Part shown: piece after piece, positions 1 through 10,100 of the stretch
Layout: every line of letters starts with the position of its first letter
Position numbering within the stretch: the first letter of the stretch is position 1
Source of the DNA: Hetaerina americana
Lineage: Eukaryota; Arthropoda; Insecta; Odonata; Calopterygidae
Length of the DNA stretch: 64,000 nucleotides
Assembly (NCBI GenBank): GCA_022747635.1
Contig: JAKTNV010000640.1
Span: 1-64,000 of the forward strand
Reading direction: 5' to 3'
Made by a program: the position numbers and the translations under genes
Notes under the pieces: generated by a model
Databases searched by the model: none
Seen by the model: only the letters and a program-made list of their open reading frames with translations
Told to the model about the DNA's origin: nothing

Positions 1-1132
1 AGCCCTGAAGCATCTTTAATGCTCACTTCTTGTCTTTCAGGATTTATTCTGGGTTTTATTTTGTTTATTTGATGAAAATGAACAACAATACACACCATAG
101 GAACATTTTGGTTTGATTTGTGTCGAATGAGATTTTCACCTAGAACCCAAAGGAGGGGGTATTGGCACTTTTCATGGAAAAATATGAAAATTAAAATTTC
201 TAAAAATGAAATAAATGCCTTCTTTCCACCTCAAACATTCACTCTAAAACAGAAGATTGTTGTTTTTCGCAATATTTTTAGAAATTTGGGCTCTTTTAGT
301 AACATTAACACTAGCGCTGAAGCATCTTTTATGCTCATTTCTTGTCTTTCAGGATTTATTCTGGGTTTTATTTTGTTTATTTGAAGAAAATGAACAACAA
401 TACACACCATGGAAACATTTTTGTTTGTTTTGTGTCGAGTGCGATTTTCACCTAGAACCCAAAGGGGGGGGTATTGGCACTTTTCATGGAAAAATGTGAA
501 AAATTAAAATTTCTAAAAATGAAATAAATGTCTTCTATACACCTCAAACATTCACTCTAAAACAGAAGATTGTTGTTTTTCGCAATATTTTTAGAAATTT
601 GGGCTCTTTTAGTAACATTAACACTAGCGCTGAAGCATCTCTTATGCTCATTTCTTGTCTTTCAGCTTTTATTCTGGGTTTTATTTTGTTTATTTGATGA
701 AAATTAACAACAATACACACCATGGAAACATTTTTGTTTGATTTGTGTCGAGTGAGATTTTCACCTATAACCCAAAGGGGGGGGTATTGGCACTTTTCAT
801 GGAAAAATGTGAAAAATTAAAATTTCTAAAAATGAAATAAATGCCTTTTATACACCTCAAACATTCACTCTAAAACAGAAGATTGTTGTTTTTCGCAATA
901 TTTTTAGAAATTTGGGCTCTTTTAGAAACATTAACACTAGCGCTGAAGCATCTTTTATGCTCATTTCTTGTCTTTCAGGATTTATTCTGGGTTTTATTTT
1001 GTTTATTTGATGAAAATGAACAACAATACACACCATGGAAACATTTTTGTTTGATTTGTGTCGAGTGAGATTTTCACCTAGAACCCAAAGGGGGGGGTAT
1101 TGGCACTTTTCATGGAAAAATATGAAAAATTA

Positions 1133-1226
1133 AAATTTCTAAAAATGAAATAAATGCCTTCTATACACCTCAAACATTCACTCTAAAACAGAAGATTGTT
1201 GTTTTTCGCAATATTTTTAGAAATTT
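1133..1226. repeat. 14-bp inverted repeat spanning a monomer junction (example)
   Basis: AAATTTCTAAAAAT at 1133-1146 is the exact reverse complement of ATTTTTAGAAATTT at 1213-1226, with a 66-base intervening segment. The same two arms are found at most monomer junctions. In many copies the first arm carries an extra T (AAATTTTCTAAAAAT), which would leave one bulged base. The arms could form a hairpin in single-stranded DNA or RNA, or a cruciform in duplex DNA. Whether they do is inference. Confidence 0.8.
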
Positions 1227-1508
1227 GGGCTCTTTTAGTAACATTAACACTAGCGCTGAAGCATCTTTTATGCTCATTTCTTGTCTTTCAGGATTTATTC
1301 TGGGTTTTATTTTGTTTATTTGAAGAAAATGAACAACAATACACACCATGGAAACATTTTTGTTTGATTTGTGTCGAGTGAGATTTTCACCTAGAACCCA
1401 AATGGGGGGGTATTGGCACTTTTCATGGAAAAATGGGAAAAATTAAATTTTCTAAAAATGAAATAAATGCCTTCTATACACCTCAAACATTCACTCTAAA
1501 ACAGAAGA
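1196..1508 (+). repeat. Near-consensus reference monomer (313 bp)
   Basis: Chosen as a representative unit because most bases match the majority of copies. Landmarks: CpG in TTTTTCGCAA at 1207-1208; inverted-repeat arm ATTTTTAGAAATTT at 1213-1226; AGCGCT palindrome at 1252-1257; pyrimidine-rich stretch ending in CAG at 1289-1291; NcoI-type palindrome CCATGG at 1346-1351; TCGA at 1374-1377; G-tract at 1404-1410; AATAAA at 1462-1467. The variants used to tell types apart fall mainly in four places: around CAGGATTTATTC; the GATGAAAATG, GAAGAAAATG or GTAAAAATG segment; the ACCCAAAGGGG segment; and the A/T-rich segment after the second ATGGAAAAAT. Confidence 0.9.
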
Positions 1509-2606
1509 TTGTTGTTTTTCGCAATATTTTTAGAAATTTGGGCTCTTTTAGTAACATTAACACTAGCGCTGAAGCATCCTTTATGCACATTTCTTGTCTT
1601 TCATGATTTATTCTGGGTTTTATTTTGTTTATTTGATGAAAATGAATAACAATACACACCATGGAAACATTTTTGTTTGATTTGTGTCGAGTGAGATTTT
1701 CACCAAGGACGCAAAGGGTATTGGCACTTTTCATGGAAAAATGTAAAAAATTAAAATTTCTAAAAATGAAATAAATGCCTTCTATACACCTCAAACATTC
1801 ACTCTAAAACAGAAGATTGTTTTTTTTCGCAATATTTTTAGAAATTTGGGCTCTTTTAGTAACATTAACACTAGCGCTGAAGCATCTTTTATGCTCATTT
1901 CTTGTCTTTCAGGATTAATTCTGGGTTTTATTTTGTTTATTTGATGAAAATAAACAACAATACACACCATGGAAACATTTTTGTTTGATTTGTGTCGAGT
2001 GAGATTTTCACCTAGAACCCAAATGGGGGGGTATTGGCACTTTTCATGGAAAAATGGGAAAAATTAAATTTTCTAAAAATGAAATAAATGCCTTCTATAC
2101 ACCTCAAACATTCACTCTAAAACAGAAGATTGTTGTTTTTCGCAATATTTTTAGAAATTTGGGCTCTTTTAGTAACATTAACACTAGCGCTGAAGCATCC
2201 TTTATGCACATTTCTTGTCTTTCATGATTTATTCTGGGTTTTATTTTGTTTATTTGATGAAAATGAATAACAATACACACCATGGAAACATTTTTGTTTG
2301 ATTTGTGTCGAGTGAGATTTTCACCAAGGACGCAAAGGGTATTGGCACTTTTCATGGAAAAATGTAAAAATTAAAATTTCTAAAAATGAAATAAATGCCT
2401 TCTATACACCTCAAACATTCACTCTAAAACAGAAGATTGTTTTTTTTCGCAATATTTTTAGAAATTTGGGCTCTTTTAGTAACATTAACACTAGCGCTGA
2501 AGCATCTTTTATGCTCATTTCTTGTCTTTCAGGATTAATTCTGGGTTTTATTTTGTTTATTTGATGAAAATAAACAACAATACACACCATGGAAACATTT
2601 TTGTTT
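1345..2606 (+). repeat. Tandem dimer duplication, offset 621 bp
   Basis: About 1345-1985 recurs at about 1966-2606 with a constant 621-bp offset. Shared private variants are AAATGGGGGGG (1400 and 2021), CACCAAGGACGCAAAGGG (1702 and 2323, with a short G-tract), TTCATGATTTATTC, and the T-rich TTGTTTTTTTTCGC (1817 and 2437) followed by CAGGATTAATTC. The similarity breaks on the left at GAAGAAAATG versus GATGAAAATA, and on the right at GATTTGTG versus GATATGTG. A two-monomer unit was therefore copied once. Confidence 0.85.
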
Positions 2607-2750
2607 GATATGTGTCGAGTGAGATTTTCACCTAGAACCCATAGGGGGGGGGTATTGGCACTTTTCATGGAAAAATGTGAAATATTAAAATTTCTAAAAA
2701 TGAAATAAATGCCTTCTATACACCTCAAACATTCACTCTAAAACAGAAGA

Positions 2751-5700
2751 TTGTTGTTTTTTCGCAATATTTTTAGAAATTTGGGCTCTTTTAGTAACAT
2801 TAACACTAGCGCTGAAGCATCTTTAATGCTCATTTCTTGTCTTGAAGGATTTATTCTGGGTTTTATTTTGTTTATTTTAAGAAAATGAACAACAATACAC
2901 ACCATGAAAACATTTTTGTTTGATTTGTGTCGAGTGAGATTTTCACCTAGAACCCAAAGGGGGGGTATTGGAACTTTTCATGGAAAAATGTGAAAAATTA
3001 AATTTTCTAAAAATGAAATAAATGCCTTCTATACACCTCAAACATTCACTCTAAAACAGAAGATTGTTGTTTTTCGCAATATTTTAGAAATTTGGGCTCT
3101 TTTAGAAACATTACCACTAGCGCTGAAGCATCTTTTATGCTCATTTCTTGTCTTTCAGGATTTATTCTGGGTTTTATTTTGTTTATTTGTAAAAATGAAC
3201 AACAATGCACACCATAGAAACATTTTTGTTTGATTTGTGTCGAGTGAGATTTTCACCTAGAACACAAAGGGGGGGGTATTGGCACTTTTCATGGAAAAAT
3301 GTGAAAAATTAAATTTTCTAAAAATGAAATAAATGCCTTCTATACACCTCAAACATTCACTCTAAAACAGAAGATTGTTGTTTTTCGCAATATTTTTAGA
3401 AATTTGGGCTCTTTTAGTAACATTAACACTAGCGCTGAAGCATCTTTTATGCTCATTTCTTGTCTTTCAAGATTTATTCTGGGTTTTATTTTGTTTATTT
3501 GAAGAAAATGAACAACAATACACACCATGGAAACATTTTTGTTTGATTTGTGTCGAGTGCGATTTTCACCTAGAACCCAAAGGGGGGGGGTATTGGCACT
3601 TTTCATGGAAAAATGTGAAAAATTAAATTTTCTAAAAATGAAATAAATGCCTTCTATACACCTCAAACATTCACTCTAAAACAGAAGATTGTTGTTTTTC
3701 ACAATATTTTTAGAAATTTTGGCTCTTTTAGTAACATTAACACTAGCGCTGAAGCATCTTTTATGGTCATTTGTTGTCTTTCAGGATTTATTCTGGGTTT
3801 TATTTTGTTTATTTGTGAAGAAAATGAACAACAATTCACACCATGGAAACATTTTTGTTTGATTTGTGTCGAGTGAGATTTTCACCTAGAACCTAAAGGG
3901 GGGGTATTGGCACTTTTCATGGAAAAATTAAAAAAATTAAATTTCTAAAAATGAAATAAATGCCTTGTATACACCTCAAACATTCACTCTAAAACAGAAG
4001 ATAGTTGTTTTTCGCAATATTTTTAGAAATTTGGGCTCTTTTAGTAACATTAACACTAGCCCTGAAGCATCTTTAATGCTCACTTCTTGTCTTTCAGGAT
4101 TTATTCTGGGTTTTATTTTGTTTATTTGATGAAAATGAACAACAATACACACCATAGGAACATTTTGGTTTGATTTGTGTCGAATGAGATTTTCACCTAG
4201 AACCCAAAGGAGGGGGTATTGGCACTTTTCATGGAAAAATATGAAAAATGAAAATTTCTAAAAATGAAATAAATGCCTTCTAAACACCTCAAACATTCAC
4301 TCTAAAACAGAAGATTGTTGTTTTTCGCAATATTTTTAGAAATTTGGGCTCTTTTAGTAACATTAACACTAGCGCTGAAGCATCTTTTATGCTCATTTCT
4401 TGTCTTTCAGGATTTATTCTGGGTTTTATTTTGTTTATTTGAAGAAAATGAACAACAATACACGCCATGGAAACATTTCTGTTTGATTTGTGTCGAGTGC
4501 GATTTTCACCTAGAACCCAAAGGGGGGGGTATTGGCACTTTTCATGGAAATATGTGAAAAATTAAATTTTCTAAAAATGAAATAAATGCCTTCTATACAC
4601 CTCAAACATTCACTCTAAAACAGAAGATTGTTGTTTTTCACAATATTTTTAGAAATTTGGGCTCTTTTAGTAACATTAACACTAGCGCTGAAGCATCTTT
4701 TATGGTCATTTCTTGTCTTTCAGGATTTATTCTGGGTTTTATTTTGTTTATTTGAAGAAAATGAACAACAATTCACACCATGGAAACATTTTTGTTTGAT
4801 TTGTGTCGAGTGAAATTTTCACCTAGAACCCAAAGGGGGTATTGGCACTTTTCATGGAAAAATTAAAAAAATTAAATTTCTAAAAATGAAATAAATGCCT
4901 TGTATACACCTCAAACATTCACTCTAAAACAGAAGATAGTTGTTTTTCGCAATATTTTTAGAAATTTGGGCTCTTTTAGTAACATTAATACTAGCGCTGA
5001 AGCATCTTTTATGCTCATTTCTTGTCTTTCAGGATTTATTCTGGGTTTTATTTTGTTTATTTGAAGAAAATGAACAACAATACTCACCATGGAAACATTT
5101 TTGTTTGATTTGTGTCGAGTGAGATTTTCACCTAGAACCCAAAGGGGGGGGTATTGCCACTTTTCATGGAAAAATGGAAAAAAAAAATTTATAAAAATGA
5201 AATAAATGCCTTCTATACACCTCAAACATTCACTCTAAAACAGAAGATTGTTGTTTTTTCGCAAAATTTTTAGAAATTTGGGCTCTTTTAGTAACATTAA
5301 CACTAGCGCTGAAGCATCTTTTATGCACATTTCTTGTCTTTCATGATTTATTCTGGGTTTTATTTTGTTTATTTGATGAAAATGAATAACAATACACACC
5401 ATGGAAACATTTTTGTTTGATTTGTGTCGAGTGAGATTTTCACCAAGAACGCAAAGGGGGGGGTATTGGAACTTTTCATGGAAAAATGTGATAAATTAAA
5501 ATTTCTAAAAATGAAATAAATGCCTTCTATACACCTCAAACATTCACTCTAAAACAGAAGATTGTTGTTTTTCGCAATATTTTTAGAAATTTGGGCTCTT
5601 TTAGTAACATTAACACTAGCGCTGAAGCATCTTTTATGCTCATTTCTTGTCTTTCAGGATTTATTCTGGGTTTTATTTTGTTTATTTGATGAAAATGAAC

Positions 5701-7122
5701 AACAATACACACCATGGAAACATTTTTGTTTAATATGTGTCGAGTGAGATTTTCACCTAGAACCCATAGGGGGGGGTATTGGCACGTTTCATGGAAAAAT
5801 GTGAAATATTAAAATTTCTAAAAATGAAATAAATGCCTTCTATACACCTCAAACATTTACTCTAAAACAGAAGATTGTTGTTTTTCGCAATATTTTTAGA
5901 AATTTGGGCTCTTTTAGTAACATTAACACTAGCGCTGAAGCATCTCTTATGCTCATTTCTTGTCTTTCAGCTTTTATTCTGGGTTTTATTTTGTTTATTT
6001 GATGAAAATGAACAACAATACACACCATGGAAACATTTTTGTTTGATTTGTGTCGAGTGAGATTTTCACCTAGAACCCAAAGGGTATTGGCACTTTTCAT
6101 GGAAAAATGTAAAAATATACATTTTCTAAAAATGAAATAAATGCCTTCTAAACACCTCAAACATTCACTCTAAAACAGAAGATTGTTGTTTTTCGCAATA
6201 TTTTTAGAAATTTGGGCTCTTTTAGTAACTTTAACACTAGAGCTGAAGCATCTTTAATGCTCATTTCTTGTCTTTCAGGATTTATTCTGGGTTTTATTTT
6301 GTTTATTTGTAAAAATGAACAACAATGCACACCATAGAAACATTTTTGTTTGATTTGTGTCGAGTGAGATTTTCACCTAGAACCCAAAGGGGGGGGTATT
6401 GGCACTTTTCATGGAAAAATATGAAAAATTAAAATTTCTAAAAATGAAATAAATGCCTTCTATACACCTCAAACATTCACTCTAAAACAGAAGATTGTTG
6501 TTTTTCTCAATTTTTTTAGAAATTTGGGCTCTTTTAGTAACTTTAACACTAGAGCTGAAGCATCTTTAATGCTCATTTCTTGTCTTTCAGGATTTATTCT
6601 GGGTTTTATTTTGTTTATTTGTAAAAATGAACAACAATGCACACCATAGAAACATTTTTGTTTGATTTGTGTCGAGTTGGATTTTCACCTAGAACCCAAA
6701 GGGGGGGGGGGTATTGGCACTTTTCATGGAAAAATGAGAAAAATTAAATTTTCTAAAAATGAAATAAATGCCTTCTATACACCTCAAACATTCACTCTAA
6801 AACAGAAGATTGTTGTTTTTCGCAATATTTTTAGAAATTTGGGCTCTTTTAGTAACATTAACACTAGCGCTGAAGCATCTTTAATGCTCATTTCTTGTCT
6901 TTCAGGATTTATTCTGGGTGTTATTTTGTTTATTTGAAGAAAATGAACAACAATACACACCATGGAAACATTTTTGTTTGATTTGTGTCGAGTGAGATTT
7001 TCACCAAGAACGCAAAGGGGGGGGTATTGGCACTTTTCATGGAAAAATGTGAAAAATTAAAATTTCTAAAAATGAAATAAATGCCTTCTATACACCTCAA
7101 ACATTCACTCTAAAACAGAAGA
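2751..7122 (+). repeat. Module A-like run (A2-A8, three variants, A10-A12, linker)
   Basis: Monomers start at 2751, 3064, 3375, 3689, 4002, 4315, 4628, 4937, 5248, 5562, 5875, 6183, 6495 and 6810. Diagnostic variants follow the module A order: CTTGAAGG with TTTTAAGAAAATG (2751), AAACATTACCACTAG (3064), CTTTCAAGATTT (3375), TTTTTCACAAT with ATGGTCATT (3689), AGCCCTGAAG (4002), CACGCCATGG (4315), CAGCTTTTATTC with a short G-tract and TATACATTTTC (5875), and AACTTTAACACTAGAGCTG (6183, 6495). The monomers at 4937-5874 are variants not found in this order in the next module A copy, so this copy differs internally. The monomer at 6810 carries GGGTGTTATT and CACCAAGAACGC and leads into the A1 monomer at 7123. 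Confidence 0.8.
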
Positions 7123-10100
7123 TTGTTGTTTTTCGCAATATTTTTAGAAATTTGGGCTCTTTTAGTAACATTAACACTAGCGCTGAAGCATCTTTTATGC
7201 TCATTTCTTGTCTTTCAGGATTTATTCTGGGTTTTATTTTGTTTATTTGATGAAAATGAACAACAATACACACCATGGAAACATTTTTTTTTGATTTGTG
7301 TCGAGTGAGATTTTCACCTAGAACCCATAGGGGGGGGTATTGGCACTTTTCATGGAAAAATGTGAAATATTAAAATTTCTAAAAATGAAATAAATGCCTT
7401 CTATACACCTCAAACATTCACTCTAAAACAGAAGATTGTTGTTTTTCGCAATATTTTTAGAAATTTGGGCTCTTTTAGTAACATTAACACTAGCGCTGAA
7501 GCATCTTTAATGCTCATTTCTTGTCTTGAAGGATATATTCTGGGTTTTATTTTGTTTATTTTAAGAAAATGAACAACAATACACACCATGAAAACATTTT
7601 TGTTTGATTTGTGTCGAGTGAGATTTTCACCTAGAACCCAAAGGGGGGGTATTGGAACTTTTCATGGAAAAATGTGAAAAATTAAATTTTCTAAAAATGA
7701 AATAAATGCCTTCTATACACCTCAAACATTCACTCTAAAATAGAAGATTGTTGTTTTTCGCAATATTTTTAGAAATTTGGGCTCTTTTAGAAACATTACC
7801 ACTAGCGCTGAAGCATCTTTTATGCTCATTTCTTGTCTTTCAGGATTTATTCTGGGTTTTATTTTGTTTATTTGTAAAAATGAACAACAATGCACACCAT
7901 AGAAACATTTTTGTTTGATTTGTGTCGAGTGAGATTTTCACCTAGAACACAAAGGGGGGGGTATTGGCACTTTTCATGGAAAAATGTGAAAAATTAAATT
8001 TTCTAAAAATGAAATAAATGCCTTCTATACACCTCAAACATTTACTCTAAAACAGAAGATTGTTATTTTTCGCAATATTTTTAGAAATTTGGATTCTTTT
8101 AGTAACATTAACACTAGCGCTGAAGCATCTTTTATGCTCATTTCTTGTCTTTCAAGATTTATTCTGGGTTTTATTTTGTTTATTTGAAGAAAATGAACAA
8201 CAATACACACCATGGAAACATTTTTGTTTGATTTGTGTCGAGTGCGATTTTCACCTAGAACCCAAAGGGGGGGGTATTGGCACTTTTCATGGAAAAATGT
8301 GAAAAATTAAATTTTCTAAAAATGAAATAAATGCCTTCTATACACCTCAAACATTCACTCTAAAACAGAAGATTGTTGTTTTTCACAATATTTTTTGAAA
8401 TTTGGGCTCTTTTAGTAACATTAACACTAGCGCTGAAGCATCTTTTATGGTCATTTCTTGTCTTTCAGGATTTATTCTGGGTTTTATTTTGTTTATTTGA
8501 AGAAAATGAACAACAATTCACACCATGGAAACATTTTTGTTTGATTTGTTTCGAGTGAGATTTTCACCTAGAACCCAAAGGGGGGGGTATTGGCACTTTT
8601 CATGGAAAAATTAAAAAAATTAAATTTCTAAAAATGAAATAAATGCCTTGTATACACCTCAAACATTCACTCTAAAACAGAAGATAGTTGTTTTTCGCAA
8701 TATTTTTAGAAATTTGGGCTCTTTTAGTAACATTAACACTAGCCCTGAAGCATCTTTAATGCTCACTTCTTGTCTTTCAGGATTTATTCTGGGTTTTATT
8801 TTGTTTATTTGATGAAAATGAACAACAATACACACCATAGGAACATTTTGGTTTGATTTGTGTCGAATGAGATTTTCACCTAGAACCCAAAGGAGGGGGT
8901 ATTGGCACTTTTCATGGAAAAATATGAAAAATGAAAATTTCTAAAAATGAAATAAATGCCTTCTATACACCTCAAACATTCACTCTAAAACAGAAGATTG
9001 TTGTTTTTCGCAATATTTTTAGAAATTTGGGCTCTTTTAGTAACATTAACACTAGCGCTGAAGCATCTTTTATGCTCATTTCTTGTCTTTCAGGATTTAT
9101 TCTGGGTTTTATTTTGTTTATTTGAAGAAAATGAACAACAATACACGCCATGGAAACATTTCTGTTTGATTTGTGTCGAGTGCGATTTTCACCTAGAACC
9201 CAAAGGGGGGGGTATTGGCACTTTTCATGGAAATATGTGAAAAAATAAATTTTCTAAAAATGAGATAAATGCCTTCTATACACCTCAAACATTCACTCTA
9301 AAACAGAAGATTGTTGTTTTTCACAATATTTTTAGAAATTTGGGCTCTTTTAGTAACATTAACACTAGCGCTGAAGCATCTTTTATGGTCATTTCTTGTC
9401 TTTCAGGATTTATTCTGGGTTTTATTTTGTTTATTTGAAGAAAATGAACAACAATTCACACCATGGAAACATTTTTGTTTGATTTGTGTCGAGTGAAATT
9501 TTCACCTAGAACCCAAAGGGGGGGGTATTGGCACTTTTCATGGAAAAATTAAAAAAATTAAATTTCTAAAAATGAAATAAATGCCTTGTATACACCTCAA
9601 ACATTCACTCTAAAACAGAAGATAGTTGTTTTTTCGCAATATTTTTAGAAATTTGGGCTCTTTTAGTAACATTAACACTAGCCCTGAAGCATCTTTAATG
9701 CTCACTTCTTGTCTTTCAGGATTTATTCTGGGTTTTATTTTGTTTATTTGATGAAAATGAACAACAATACACACCATAGGAACATTTTGGTTTGATTTGT
9801 GTCGAATGAGATTTTCACCTAGAACCCAAAGGAGGGGGTATTGGCACTTTTCATGGAAAAATATGAAAAATTAAAATTTCTAAAAATGAAATAAATGCCT
9901 TCTATACACCTCAAACATTCACTCTAAAACAGAAGATTGTTGTTTTTCGCAATATTTTTAGAAATTTGGGCTCTTTTAGTAACATTAACACTAGCGCTGA
10001 AGCATCTCTTATGCTCATTTCTTGTCTTTCAGCTTTTATTCTGGGTTTTATTTTGTTTATTTGATGAAAATGAACAACAATACACACCATGGAAACATTT

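Larger units (their letters stand above)
1..2750 (+). repeat. Mixed monomers at left end of window
   Basis: The window opens inside a monomer: bases 1-256 are the right part of the type carrying AGCCCTGAAG and ATAGGAACATTTTGG, the sixth monomer of module A. Eight further monomers start at 257, 570, 883, 1196, 1509, 1817, 2130 and 2437. They do not follow the module A order seen later and include a local dimer duplication. The monomer at 570 carries the CAGCTTTTATTC variant that marks the tenth monomer of module A, so this stretch looks like a scrambled set of A-derived copies. No gene is seen here. Confidence 0.7.

Noticed and set aside
1202..1220. CENP-B box in TTTCGCAATATTTTTAG
   Set aside because: The TTCG and the central A fit the essential positions, but the required CGGG is TTTA here. 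This is a half match in AT-rich DNA and not good evidence of CENP-B binding.
1196..1508. Internal duplication of the monomer into two ~156-bp halves
   Set aside because: Comparing the two halves by eye shows only the short CATGGAAA element in common and no consistent alignment, so the unit appears to be a true ~312-bp monomer.
6701..6711. Intramolecular G-quadruplex
   Set aside because: A single G-run per monomer lacks the four closely spaced tracts needed. Only intermolecular or long-loop structures would be possible.
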